A DNA stretch of 64,000 nucleotides from Marchantia polymorpha subsp. ruderalis (Eukaryota > Streptophyta > Marchantiopsida > Marchantiales > Marchantiaceae). The DNA lies in assembly GCA_037833965.1 (NCBI GenBank), contig AP031357.1:7212001-7276000 (forward strand), given 5' to 3'. The notes beneath the pieces are model-generated. The model was not told the origin of the DNA. It was given only the letters and a program-made list of their open reading frames with translations, and ran no database searches. Position numbers and translations under genes: made by a program. Shown in pieces: positions 29,044 through 41,265 of the stretch (position 1 is the stretch's first letter; the number at the start of each line of letters is the position of its first letter).

Positions 29044-30998
29044 CGCGGACACGGCGACGATCGCCACGGAGAAAGGAAGTGCGTCGCCGGAGAGAAACGA
29101 GGGAGCGCGGACGTCTGCAGGAGCGACGGACCACGCTGCACCTCCGACGGACGAGAGGCGGCCTTCGGGCCAAGGGCCTCCGGAGTTACCACGTGCGATG
29201 CGGATGAGTGTTCCGCCTGCGCAAAGGCGAGCTTCAGCGGAAAGGCGACCTCAAGCGGACGTGGACCTCTGCCTACGCGTAGCCAGAGAAAGTCCGCCTA
29301 CGCGCAGGCGTTCGCCTACACACATGCCGCCTACGCACAGGCAGGATTCACCCCCGGTCCAACGTAGGAAGGGGAAGGAGCCGGCGGAAGATCCGCCTTC
29401 GGGTCAAGGGCCTTCAGGACCAGACCCTCCGGCGTACAACGCGCCGCGATTCGCGCCTTCGGCGCCAGGACCTTCAGGTCAGCGAGTTTTGAGTAGGGAG
29501 CGTGCGGACACCGCCCCTTCGGCGGGTAATCCGCCGGTAGATGCGCCTTCGGCGGTAGGGCCTTCGGGGCCAGGGACATCGGGCGAGCGGCCTCCGGCTC
29601 TGTCGCCTTCGGCGATAGACGCCTTCGGCGCTGCGCCTATCCTGCAAGGATCCGGCGGACAAGGCGCTGGTATTTGCGCCTACGCACAGGCCAGACGCAG
29701 CCCTCGCGCAGGACCGATCGAGGGAGGAGGACCTAACGGAGGAGCGGATTGTCTGTCCGCGGGACGAAATTCGGGTGCGCGATGCGCAATTACACCCCGC
29801 GCAGACACATTCCGCTCGATCGCCTTCGGCGGCGGACGTCGGCGGCGAAAAGGATACAGTCGATGATCGACAGGCAGAGGATGAGGTTGTAGCACGATCA
29901 CATTCACCCACCGCCTTGGACATTTTGGCGGGGAGCAGCGAAGCTACAGGAGTGCCTTCGGAGGCAGCACCCGTAGACAACTCGCAGCCCCACTCGGGTC
30001 AGTCGCCAACGCAATCAATGGCGACTGAAATCCTTCCCTCGGATGATGACGACGGAGGCTCCACAGAAGCAATGTCGGGATCCGGAGATACTGAGGAGGA
30101 GGAGGAGGAGATTATTGGAGCGCCGGCGGCGGCGCTCTCTGAGCAGGTAATACCTCTGCTAAAGTACTTGGATCGCAAATTTGATAAATACGCCGATCCA
30201 CTCCAGCCGGGGTCCTACATTGAATTAGTGCACAGGCGGACTCTCACTAAAGTCCACACCAGCAAGCTACTAGCTAGGGTGGACCGGGAGCTGAAGGATT
30301 TACGGGAGAAGCATGACTGTTTGTGGGGACAGTATAACCTCGTGCGGAAGATGCACACCCACTACGACGCATTGAAGAAGGCGAGAATGGAAGAGCTCAC
30401 CAAGGATGTGGTGAAGACCACGGAGGATTTGATTTCTGAGAAAACTCAGAATCAGATTCTGTCAGAGGAGCTCGTGCGACAGACGCGGTTGTTGGCGGAG
30501 TGTCAGCTCGCACGACAGGCGGATGAGGATTTAATCCGCAGGCTGCAGTCGGAGTGCGGGGAATTGAGAGCTCAGCGTGCGGAGGCCGAATCGCAGTTGG
30601 TAGTAATTGAAGACGATCGCAGGCGAGAGGCGGATCGCACGAAGGAAGAGATGGCGAGGCGAGTCGCCCACTGTCTCAAGGGCTACGCCCACTGGGAAGT
30701 GGCGGCGCAGGAGAAACTCACACTGCGTGAGTTGGAGCTTCGTGCAGCCGAGTTGTTGTCAGGTGACAGTAGGAGTCGGCGGAAGGTGGCGAAGAAGTTA
30801 GACACTTTTCTGTCGAAGGCGCGGGATACCATGTCCACCCTCGAGGTGGAGGTGTCCGCGGCGTTGCAGCGTTTGGGACTGCGCAGTCGAGCAGAAGATT
30901 GGCAGGGTAGGGAGTTAGTGCGCGGCAGTCCGTTGCGCAGGAGGCAAAGCACAGGTTCCGCGGAGTGTAGTGTAGCGTGGTTCCGTGCTGGCGTGTAG
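29044..30998 (+). pseudogene. LTR-ORF pseudogene, family B (B-outer)
   Basis: C-terminal two thirds of the B LTR ORF. The Pro/Ser-rich middle reads from 29044 in one frame up to about 29620, then the match moves to another frame until the stop at 30996-30998, so at least one frameshift lies at about 29620-29780. The C-terminal 400 codons, including the acidic run (EEEEE), the YLDRK motif, the long coiled coil and the STGSAECS tail, are open. The N-terminal domain was removed by the A-outer insertion. Confidence 0.85.
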
Positions 30999-31966
30999 TG
31001 TAGTGCAGTGTAGTGTTAGTTAGGACTTAGAAGGTATAAAGTAGTTCAAGGCGTCTTGCCTTGTGATCTTTCCCAACATCAGAAGTGCAGATGAGGAACT
31101 CATTTTCTCTGCATGTTTGTGTCCTTAATTCTGTCACCACGCAAGAGGAGCTACAACTTGGCGTTCTGCATTTTGTAGCTGAAGGCCTTCGGCCGAATGT
31201 TCAGAGCTAGTACATTGGTTAGAGACTTGAGTAGTTCGGATCTACACCTTCGGGTGATTGCCGATGCTCAGAGCCAGTGACTAGTTAGATACTTGAATAG
31301 TTTCGCCCCTACACCTTCGAGTGTTTGTTCCTGATTGTACTCCTTCGGGATTTTTCCCCTGAATGCCAAAGTGAAGTTTTGTTACTTCGTGTAAGCCTTG
31401 GTTGTAAATTCAGGTTACGCTGCAGCAGGTGCCTTTGGGGTAACCCCTGTAGTATTTCTAGGAATGACAAGTGCCTGAGAATTCAAACTCTTCAATAGAC
31501 TGTTATGGTGTGTTACTAGAATGTTCCTCAGTGAGTCCTTCAGTGCGGACCTGTGTTCTCTGCGCGTTTTGTGAGTTGAGAGCGTTGTTCACCGCGTATG
31601 AGTGACTTCGATCCGAAGTAGGCAGTCCAACCCGGGTTTCCTGCGCTAGCAGCAAGCTAGTGGAAGTGTTGTAAAAGCCTGAGTTGGAGTCACTACCCGC
31701 AGCTTCGCTGAGTGTACTCTTGAGAGACCTTCCCCCTGAAATCTTGAGTAGAGGTCCTGGGTTCTGGGTGAAATCCTGGGTTGTGTTTCTGTAGTTTCAG
31801 GTGTGTGTGTGTGTGTGTGTGTGTTATGCTGCACTGTGCGACCTCCGAGTGCGCTCCGAGTGGTTACTTGCAGTATTTCTGGGAGTGAAAGTCGGTTGAG
31901 AATTCAAACTCCTCAATAGTCTGTTAAACGTGACACTTTGTACCCTGTGTGTTCCTCTGTCCCTCT

Positions 31967-31971
31967 GGGTT
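31967..31971. repeat. TSD of A3, left copy (gggtt)
   Basis: The right copy at 49796-49800 reads gggtc, one transition different. B-LTR sequence joins across the two sites (CTGTGGGTTCGACC in other copies). Confidence 0.85.
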
Positions 31972-33347
31972 TGTGGTAACACACTTTTTGTTTTTTTGCA
32001 GAATTTAAACAATTTTAGAAAACAAGTACCGAAGCAGTGTCTGTAGTTAGAAAAGGGTACGTTAAATAGAGTGGATTGAGGAGATCGTCACGAGGTCACG
32101 AAGAATCGCGAAGTCGGATGTACCAGCGCCAAATGTCTTCGGCGCCTTCGGCAAAAGCTCCTTTTCTGAGGTGTCTCTACTCACGCGCTTCCAGCGTTTA
32201 AGGAAGCTACGCTTCCGGCGCAGACATCTCCGGAGGAGATTTTGCTAAAGACGTCAGAAGAATGGCACGGACCTCTGAAGGCTTCTGACCATGAGTGCGC
32301 CTTCGGCGATGCGCCGCTAGCGCGGAAAGGGAAACCTTCATAACGATCGGAATACACGGTAGTTCTACTTGGTTGAAGTTGCATTGGAAAGAGATCGGGA
32401 CGGTCGTCCTAACGAGCCCAAGAGCGTTGGAGATGGATGAGGGACGAAGAAGTTATGAGCATCGGAAAACTCGTAGTCGGACATGCGCCGTTCGCGCTAG
32501 GGTTCACGGTCGGAAAGGACTCCCGTACGCCTTCGGCGATGGGCCTTCGGCGGAATCACGCGCTCATGGGAGGAAATCAACTCAAAGTCGGAAGCGCCTT
32601 TGGCGGCTGCGCAACGGAAGAAAAGCGCCGGCCGGATGTACGCCTCCGACGTGGCGCTGATAGGCGGATGCGCTGGCATGATTTGCGCTGGCATGATTTG
32701 CGCCGGCGGGATATGCGCCGTCAGCAATAGACGAGGCAGAACGGACAAAACAAGTGGTACGAATACGCGCCGGCGTAATTCGCGCCGACTGGATGTGCGC
32801 CTCCAGCAAGGCGCCGACGGATAAGGAACACGCCAGCGGCGACACGCCTCCGGTGATGGTCGGGTTAGGAAAAGACAACATAGCCGACGCATACACTGCG
32901 GCGAACTCGAGTCCGGAAGACGGTGGCGGCGGGAGAATTCAACATTCACGCATGCGAATGCGCGCAGTGCGGAGACGTGAATTTGAGCATGCAAGGGCGA
33001 ACCGTTAGGCCGTATAGCCGGCTGCGTAAATTGTAACCAGTAAGAACGTTGGACGATCTTGAATTCGGAGAAGAAAAGACTGCTCTCCAGTCTCATTCTC
33101 TCATTCTTGATTTTGCGATTTCCAGCTTCCAAGATTACGCGCAAGGGCGGAGAGACCTGCAGTGAGAGGAGAGAGTGCGGAGACGAGTTGCGCAAGGATC
33201 TTGACAGACCTTGGAGAGAATTTGCGAGTAGCGAACTTGAGCGCAAGAAGAGAGAGTGATTGCAGTCAGTGCTGGAGCGGCCGACGCGCAGCGGCGATTG
33301 TGAGAGAGCGAGCGGAAGGGAGAACGTCTGTGTGTGCAGGAAACGCA

Positions 33348-34585
33348 ATGTCGAAGGTCCCCCAGCTGCGAGTGTCTCCACTAAGGGTGCCGCAGATCGG
33401 TCTACGCGCATTCCAAGATGTGCTGACAGGGCTGAAGCTCGATTTCCTCCTGTGGGGATGGAACTGGACATGTCCGGAGATGGTGCGCGAGTACCTGCAG
33501 GAGAGACACAAGCCCTCACGCGGATTCTGTCCACATCCAGAGAGGTGGGACATTTGTGACTGGGCGCAGGTGTTGGGCAGGTGTGCCGGCGAGGAAGGGT
33601 ATCTCCTCTTCGAGGCCGATAGCGTGAAGGTGTCCAAGGACGAAGAAATCTCCTACAATGAGCTTTTCAAAGTTGCCAGGCATCCCAAGAACGGTTGCCG
33701 GACACGGGATTACAAAGATCGATTGCGGAGAAATGTCGCGACTGCATTGCTGCAGATATTGCAGCCGACCAAGACCGCTTACATGCATGGTTGGCAAGTA
33801 GGATTTGTGGAGCTAGTGTTGTCAGGAGCCTTAGTGCATTGGGCCCGGCTCCTGTGGAAGGTGACGCGCCAACATGCGCAAGAAGAGAGAGGAGGAACCC
33901 TCAATCATCTTTCGCCTTACCTGATTGTGTTTTATCGGGCGATGGGATGTTTGACAAATTCAGAGCGGACACGGTTTCCGCTGCTGACCCGGAGCTATCC
34001 AGGTAGATACTCGCGGGAGGCCGAAGTAGACACGGATCCGGACGAGGCACCTGCCAGTCCGCCTCCGGCTCCGCCCCCAGCAAAAGCAGCAGAAGAACGT
34101 CGAAGTGAGCGCGCTCCGCGAAAGCGGAAGTGGGATGAGAGACCTGAGGACAGGCAGCCGGAAGTGCCAGCTGCGTCGACTCGTAGTCGGCCAACCAACG
34201 AGCCTCACAGCCGACCGAAACAGAGGGCACGCAAAGTGCCAACTAGTACTGAGGAGACCGGGCATACTCCGGTCCGGCGGAGTATCCTGCCCACGCAAGA
34301 GGAGATAATCGCGCAAATTCTGGGGAAGTCGGCAAATACCTCTGCGCAGAAGGCACCAATGCCTTCGGAAGAAGACAGACGGACTGACAGTCGGCCGACT
34401 ACGAGTCGGGCGACTGAAGGTCGACAAACGGAAGGAAGGCCGACGGAGCGGCGCGTTGAACCGGACAGCACGCCGGAAGCAGAATGGAGTTTGGCTGACG
34501 AGCCAACAACCCTCAGAGGGTCGTCTTCGGCGGAAGGCACTTCTGGGAAAACGCCGCCAGCAAGCAGGCCAAGTGGAGTGAAGAC
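33348..34585 (+). pseudogene. LTR-ORF of A3, segment 1
   Basis: Starts at the conserved ATG 33348 and stays open through the N-terminal domain and much of the low-complexity region until the solo B LTR begins. Continues at 39942. Small differences from A1 include an extra SILP insertion near 34290. Confidence 0.88.
34581..34585. repeat. TSD of solo B LTR, left copy (aagac)
   Basis: Repeated at 39937-39941. Confidence 0.95.
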
Positions 34586-36081
34586 TGTGGTACCCCACTT
34601 TTGGTAATTTTGAAGAAATTAAAACATTTTTGGAAAAACTGTACCCTGGCAGCAATGTAAATAGCCTTCGGTGCATCAAAACAAAGTGAATTCGGAAGAT
34701 CGCGGGGATTCTCGAGGGATCTTGTAGAATCTAGGATTTGGGTGCAGCAATAAGGATGGGCACCACCCTCCCTGCGAGCTCTGCAGTTAGGATCCCTACG
34801 GCGCAAGGCGCAAAACCCGCCTTCGGAAGCTGCGTCCGCGGCGGTAGGGAAATCCTTCATATTTAGGTCAACCCTCGGGCGCCTTGACCGAGTTAGGGTC
34901 TCGTTGGAAAGAGCTCGACGCACTGATTCCAACGAGCCCAAGAACGCTTGGAACGGATGAGGACTTAGGGAGTTATCACTATCGGAAGATACGTAGACGT
35001 TCGCCTTCGGCGGAAGGAGTTCGCCACCGGCGGGAATTCCGCCTACACGGAAGGGGGATCAAGTTTTGCCCTATGCGCGGACGAAGGATGTTTGCCTGTG
35101 CACAGGCGAAGTAGGGTTTGAGGAGGCGCGGAGTCCGCCTACGCACAGGAGGTCACCTGTGCACAAGCGCTTCGGCGTCGGCGGAAAATCCGCCTTGGGC
35201 CCTAGAAATGCGCCTTGTGAGGTAGAAAGTGTACGGCGCCTTCTGCGCCAGCACAGCGCCGCGGACGAGCAAGGAGCTGCCAGAATAATCAAATCCGTAC
35301 GGACCATGCGGACGGGACGGGTGGATGCGCTCTTGGACGGACGAAGTTGCGGCGGCGGAAGCGCCGACGAAGAGACAAGGAACGGACAGTCTGGACGGAG
35401 ACGGCTGACCGCGGTCAACGCCTTCCGCGCCAGCGCGTCGCCGCGGACGGAATTTGCCTACGCACAGGCGAGCGCCTGTGCACAGGAGGATGAAGTTCCG
35501 CGCCGGCGGAGAATCCGCCGAGGAGTCTGCCTGCGCACAGGCAGGAGTTGAACTTTTGTCCGACATGCGGACACACGCGTCGAGGCAGAAGGGGATTGGC
35601 TGAGGAGCGGTACGAACAAGTGTACCGCGCAAGGCGGAAAACTCGCCTTCGGCGCTGCGCTCCCATGTCCGCGGGGTAGTACGCTCGCGGAGTTCAAATC
35701 CGCCAATTCGAGCGTGAGAGTTTAATCGGCGACGGCGGAGCGTGAAGCCGCGCGTGAGAGCGGAGACCGTTCCAGCGTAGAGCCGGCGCGGCCATCAAGT
35801 GAGACGTCCTCCACGAGCAAGAGCCGACCATGACCTTCGACCGGGCGGCGGAGAGCGTCCCATTCTTGAATTCGCGATTCCACTCTCTTGTGCGAGCTGC
35901 GCGCGTCCATCTGCTGGCTGCTAAGCATTCTCGACGTCGCCGCACAGAGGATTTCTTGGTGATTGAGGGAGAAGTGAGTGCGCGTGATTTGGAATTGAGG
36001 GCGATTAGAGTTTGCCGAGAGAGAAAGGAGCTCGAGCGGTGCGGAAGTAGAATGAGCGGGCGAGCGAACTCCAAGAACGCA

Positions 36082-38937
36082 ATGACGAGACCGGGCAGAT
36101 TGCGGATGCTGCCGCTTCGTCTACCACAGAACGGGCTGCGCGCTTTCGAGGAGCGCTTGATAGCAAGAAAGCTCGATTTCTTGCTATGGGGATGGAACTA
36201 CATCTGTGCGGATATGGTGCGCGAGTGGCTAGAGCCACAGGGACCACCCTCGCGCGGATTGCGTCCGCATGTTGATCGGTGGACAGTCCAAGATTGGGCG
36301 CAGGCATTGGGAAGATGTGCCGGCATGCCAGGGCATCTCCTCTTTGACAGTGAGAGCATCAAGGTGACCAAGCAGGAAGAGGCGCAATTTGTGGAGCTGT
36401 TCAAGACCGGGAGGTCTACCAAGAATGGGTACAGGACCCGCGATTACAAGGATCGATTTCGCCGGACTTTGTCCGCGGCGCTGATGCAATTACTGCAGCC
36501 ACACCGCGCCTGCTACATCACATTGTGGCAGGTCTCTTTTGTGGAGTGCGTCATCGAGGGAACTCCAATTCACTGGGCGAGCATCCTGCACAGGGTGATG
36601 CGACAGCACGCTTTTGAGGAGAAGGAGGGAACTCTAAACCATCTCTCTCCTTTCCTCATCAATTTTTATCGACAGCGGAATTGTTTGACAGCGGCGGAGC
36701 TTGAGCGTTTTCCGCCGTTGTCCGTCGACCATCCCGGGAAGTATGTGCGGGAGAATGAGGTCGACACTGATGCAGAGGTGTCACCGACTTCTACTCCATC
36801 AAGGCGGAGGGACGAAGGGAGAAACACTCCTGCAGCACGAGTGCCGCGGAAGCGGCGATGGAGAGAAGAGTCCGAAGAGGAGCAGCATCAAGAACCCTCT
36901 GCTCGTATTCGACCGCAGCCGTTGTACGAGTCATACAGCCGGCCGAAGCAGAAGGCACGCAGACTGGTGTTACCAGCCAACAGTGCGGACACGGCGACGA
37001 TTGCGACGGAGAAAGGAAGTGCGTCGCCAGAGAAGCATGAGGAAGCGCGGACGTCCGCAGGAGCAACGGACCACGCTGCAGCCTCGACGGGCGAGAGGCC
37101 GCCTACGGGCCAAGGGCCTCCGGAGTTACCACGTGCGTTGCGGACAGGTGTTCCGTTTGCGCACAGACGAGACTCCGCGGACGGACGAGCCTCCGCGGAC
37201 AGACGATCACAAGCGGACGTAGATCTACGCTTACGCGTGGGAAGGAGCTGTCCGCCTGTGCACAGGTCGCCTGTGCACAGGTCACCTCCACACGTGCCGC
37301 CTGTGCACAGGCAGGAATCACCCCCGTTCCAACGTAGGAAGGGGAAGGAGCCGGCGGAAGAGCCGCCTACGAGACACCGGCCTTCGGGGCCAGACCCTCC
37401 GGCGCACCACGCGCCGCGATTTGCGCCTTCGGCGCCAGGGCCTTCGAGCCGAGGAGATACGAGCAGGGAGTGTGCGGAGGCCACACCATCGGCGGATAAT
37501 CCGCCGGTAGATGCGCCTTCGGCGGTAGGGCCTCAGGGCCAAGGGACATCGGGCGAGCGGCCCCCGACCATGTCGCCTTTGGCGATGGATGTCCGCGGCG
37601 CTACGCCTGCGGCGGACAAGGCGCCGGCATTTGCGCCTGAGCATAGACCAAGCACAGCCCCCGCGGGCCGATCAAGGGAGCAGCAACTGGCGGAGGAGCG
37701 GAGTGACTGTCCGCGGGATGAATTTTCGGTGCGCGATGCGCAATCACCCTCCGCTCGATCGCCTTCGGCGGCGGACGTCGGCGGTAGGGAGGATACGGTA
37801 GACGATCAACAAGCGGGCGGCGGGGATGCAGCACGGGCACATTCGCCTACCGCCTTGGACATTTTGGCGAAGAGCACCGAGGCTGCAGCCGTGCCTTCGC
37901 AGGCAGCACACGTCAACGACGTGCAGCCCCACTCGGGTCAGTCGCCAACGCAATCAATGGCGACTGAAATTCTCCACTCGGATGATGACGACGGAGGCTC
38001 CACCGAAGAAATGTCAGGAGCGGGGGACACCGAGGAGGAGGAGGAGGAAATTGTTGGAGCGCCGGCGGCGGCGCTCTCTGAGCAGGTGATTCCGTTGCTG
38101 AGGTACTTGGATCGCAAAGTCGATAAATACGCCAACCCACTTCAGCCGGGATCTTACATCGAGTTAGTGCGTAGGCGGACTCGCACTAAAGTCCACACCA
38201 GCAAGCTACTAGCTAGAGTGGACCAGGAGTTGAGGGAATTGAAGGAGAAGCATGAATGCTTGTGGGGTCAGTATAAACTCAATCAGAAATTCTACATGTA
38301 CTCCGAGAAGGTGAGGGATGGGAAACTGGAAGAGCTCACCAAGGAGCAGGTGAAGGTCACAGAAGCACTAATTTCTGAGCAGGCCCAGAATCGGATTTTG
38401 TCAGAGGAGCTCGTGCGACAGACGCGGTTGTTAGAACAGTGTCAGCTCGCACGGCAGGCGGATGAGGAGGTAATCCGCAGGCTACAGTCAGAGTGTGGCG
38501 AATTGAGAGCGCAACGTGCTGAGGCCGAATCGCAATTAGTGGTAATTGAGGAGGATCGCAGGAAGGAGGCAGATCGCACAAAGGTGGAGACGGCGAGGCG
38601 TGTCGCCCACTGTCTCAAGGGCTACGCCCACTAGGAAGTGGCGGCGCAGGAGAAATTCACACTGCGTGAGTTTGAACTTCGCGTAGCCGGGTTGTTGTCA
38701 GGCGACAGTAGAAGTCGGCGGAAGGTAGCAAAGAAGCTCGATGCTTTTCTGTCGAAGGCGCAGGATACCATGTCCGCCCTCGAAGTGGAGGTGACCGCGG
38801 CGTTGCAGCGATTGGGACTGCGCAGTCGAGCAGAAGACTGGCAGGGTAGGGAGTTAGTGCGCGGCAGTCCGTCGCGCAGGAGACGTAGCACAGGTTCCGC
38901 GGAGTGTAGTGTAGCGTGGTTCCGTGCAGGCGGGTAG
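36082..38937 (+). pseudogene. LTR-encoded coiled-coil protein, family B (one nonsense codon)
   Basis: About 951 codons. ATG 36082 has the same AACGCA-ATG context as family A; an in-frame ATG at 36052 is an alternative start. Residues about 10-230 align without large gaps to the A protein, with shared DFLLWGWN, RTRDYKDR and LNHLSP motifs and roughly half the positions identical by eye. The middle is Pro/Ser/Arg-rich with repeats reading PVHR encoded by CCTGTGCACAGG palindromes. Then follow an acidic run, YLDRK, a long coiled coil and a tail like that of A. TAG 38632-38634 replaces the Trp codon seen in B-outer, cutting off the last 101 codons. Function unknown. Confidence 0.83.
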
Positions 38938-38962
38938 TGTAGTGCTAGTAGGACTTAGAAGG

Positions 38963-38991
38963 TATAAAATAGTTCCAGGCGTTTTGCCTGG
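38963..38991 (+). promoter_or_regulatory. TATA box and dyad of solo B LTR
   Basis: TATAAAAT at 38963-38970, then CCAGGC-gtttt-GCCTGG at 38975-38991. Compared with family A, one base pair of the dyad is changed on both arms. Confidence 0.72.
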
Positions 38992-39936
38992 GGTTCTTTC
39001 CCATCAGAAGTGCAGATCAGGAACCCATTTCCTTTGCGTGTTTGTGTCCTTGAGTTCTGTCACCACGCACAAGGAGTTACAACTTAGCGTTCCGCATTTT
39101 GTAACTGAAGGCCTTCGGCCGAATGTTCAGAGCTAGTACATTGGTTAGAGACTTGAGTAGTTCGGAACTGCACCTGTGGGTGACTGCCGATGCTCAGAGC
39201 CAGTGACTAGTTAGATACTTGAACAGTTTCGCCCCTACACCTTCGAGTGTTTCTTTCTGATTGTACTCCCTTGGGATTTTTCCCCTGAATGCCAAAGTGA
39301 AGTTTTGCTACTTCGTGTAAGCCTTGGTTGTAAATTCAGGCTACGCTGCAGCAGGTGCCTTGAGGGTAACCCCTGTAGTATTTCTGGGAATGACAAGTGC
39401 CTGAGAATTCAAACTCTTCAATAGACTGTTGTTATGTTACTGGAATGTTTCTCAGTGAGTCCTTCAGTGCGGACCTGTGTTCTCTGCGCGTTTTGTGAGT
39501 TGAGAGTGTTGTTCACCGCGTATGAGTGACTTCGATCCGAAGTAGGCAGTCCAAACCGGGTTTCCTACACTAGCAGCAAGCTAGTGGAAGTGTTGTAAAA
39601 GCCGGAGTTGGAAGTCACTACCCGCAGCTTCGCCGAGTGTGCTCGCGAGAGACTTTCCCCCTGAAATCCTGAAGTAGGGGTCCTAACGGATCTCTGGGTT
39701 GTGTTTCTGTAGTTTCAGGTGTGTGTGTGTGTGTGTGTTACGCTGCACTGTGCGACCTCCGAGTGCGCTCCGAGTGGACACTTGCAGTATTTCTGGGAGT
39801 GACAGTTGCCTGAGAATTCAAACTCCTCAATAGTCTGTTAAAACGTGACACTTTGTACCCTGTGTGTTCCTCTGTCCCTGTGGGTTCGACCTTTCTACCA
39901 CTATATTGCAGTTTTAGCCTTTAGTGGGTTATTACA

Positions 39937-39941
39937 AAGAC
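39937..39941. repeat. TSD of solo B LTR, right copy (aagac)
   Basis: Matches 34581-34585. Confidence 0.95.
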
Positions 39942-41265
39942 GCGCAGGGTGTATCCGACTGCCAGTCGGACACCTGCTAGTCGGCCGACTGCGAGTCGGT
40001 CAACATAGAGTCGGCCAGATTAGCTGACTGCGAGACGGACAGGGCCGGCGACCATTGTGCGGACGCCTTTGGCGGACGCACCTCCAGCAAAGACACCTTC
40101 CGCGCAGATCGCGCCGGAAGGGCAGGCAACAGAAGCGGGCGGTGCAAAGGTGACAAAAGTCACTGCGGCGTCGACCCCTTCGGAAACCGAAGATCGAGCC
40201 GGAACAGGGGCTCAAGCAGTGGGATCCCCCACTGCCTTGGATATTTTAGCAGGGAGTGGAGCGGCAGTCGCGACGGAAGCTGTTGCGCGCCACAGTTCCA
40301 GGGAGTCGCCAAGGGATTCGGTGGCGACTGAAATCCTCGAAACGGAGGATGAGACGAGTTTGGAAGAGCAGGAAGCGGACTTTGTGCAGAAAACGCCAAC
40401 AGGGGTGTTGTGCGAGCAGATAGTTCCACTCCTGCGCTATCTGGATCGCAAGACATCCAAGTACTCGGGTACCGGAAAACCGCAGTCTTACGTGGAGACT
40501 GTCAAGCGCAGGACGAGGAGCAAGGTGGCCACTTGGGCCTCTAGGTGCCAAACATTGCAGGATAGGAACGCTACCCTCCGACAGCACCTGGCGGTCACGC
40601 AGAAGCTATACCAAACCTTGCAACAGCAGAGGGAGGATGCGGCGACGAAAAACCAGGCGGATGCCGAGCTAATGCGGGCAAAGATCGAGTCGGAATTGCA
40701 GGAAGAGCGGAGACAAAACCGCATCTTAGCAGAAGAGCTTGCGCGCCAGAAGCGCGCCTTAGAAGAAAGTCAAAGTACACGCACGGAGGATGAGGAATTG
40801 TTGCGCAACTTGCAATCCGAGTGCGCGGATTTGAGGGCGCAGCGCGCAGATGCGGAAATGCAGCTAGCAGAGGTGGAAGGCAGCTGCCGGGCGCGAGAAG
40901 AGTTGGCGACGCGGGTGACTCACTGTCTAAAAGGATACGCCCATTGGGAGGTGGTAGCTCAAGAGAAGATCACACTTAGGGAGTTCGAGCTTCGGGCGGC
41001 GGCATTGACGGAGGGTGACAGTCGGAGTCGGCGGCGAGTAGCAAGGAAATTAGAATCCTTCTTGTCGGGTGCGCGCGACACTATGGCGCACTTGGAGTCG
41101 GAAGTGACTGCAGCCCTCCGGCGTCTAGGGTTGCGCAGCCGGTCGGAAGATTGGCAAGGTAGAGATAGAGAGCGAGGCAGTCCGGCGCGCAGGAGGCGCA
41201 GCACCGGATCTGCAGAGTGCAGTAGCGTAGTTTGGTTTCGAGCAGGTGTTGCGAGTAGTAGATAG
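39942..41265 (+). pseudogene. LTR-ORF of A3, segment 2
   Basis: Continues from 34585. Two in-frame TAG codons (40006-40008 and 40021-40023) interrupt the low-complexity region. The coiled-coil part from about 40057 to TAG 41263-41265 is open, so the N- and C-terminal parts remain readable but cannot be joined in one protein. Confidence 0.88.

Larger units (their letters stand above)
29044..31971 (+). repeat. B-outer 5' LTR, main segment
   Basis: Matches the solo B LTR from about 36985 onward: second half of the LTR ORF, TATAAAG at 31035, CAAGGC-gtctt-GCCTTG dyad at 31047-31063, two U5 repeat copies (31450-31503 and 31870-31924) and a GT tract at 31802-31825. It is cut on the left by A-outer and on the right by A3 (TSD gggtt 31967-31971). 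The last 50 bp lie at 49801-49850. The earlier part is outside the window. Confidence 0.9.
31972..34585 (+). repeat. A3 5' LTR, first segment
   Basis: Starts TGTGGTAACAC. Contains U3 inverted repeats, a mutated ACGT palindrome near 33043 and the first 413 codons of the LTR ORF. Ends at the TSD aagac (34581-34585). No other gene in 31972-33347. Confidence 0.92.
34586..39936 (+). mobile_element. Solo LTR of family B (5351 bp)
   Basis: Starts TGTGGTACCCCAC and ends GTGGGTTATTACA, with a perfect TSD aagac and no interior. It is the only complete B LTR in the window and so the reference for family B. Its U3 holds the B LTR ORF at 36082-38937. The 1.5 kb before the ORF has no gene that I can support but holds several CCTGTGCACAGG-type palindromes. 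R-U5 has two copies of the 55-bp U5 repeat. Confidence 0.94.

Noticed and set aside
28715-29866. 383-codon frame joining A LTR end to B LTR ORF
   Set aside because: Chance fusion at the A-outer/B-outer boundary (29043/29044), containing the GT tract and ending at a frameshift.
32497-33534. Long minus-strand frame (345 codons) in the A3 5' LTR, with similar ones at 46451-47473 and 57915-58625
   Set aside because: Antisense to U3 and the LTR-ORF start, Arg/Ser-rich with no domain, broken in A1 and A-outer; best explained by GC-rich composition.
35153-35632. Minus-strand and plus-strand frames in the B LTR upstream of the ORF
   Set aside because: They overlap each other on both strands, consist of palindromic repeat words, and have no conserved counterpart in B-short.
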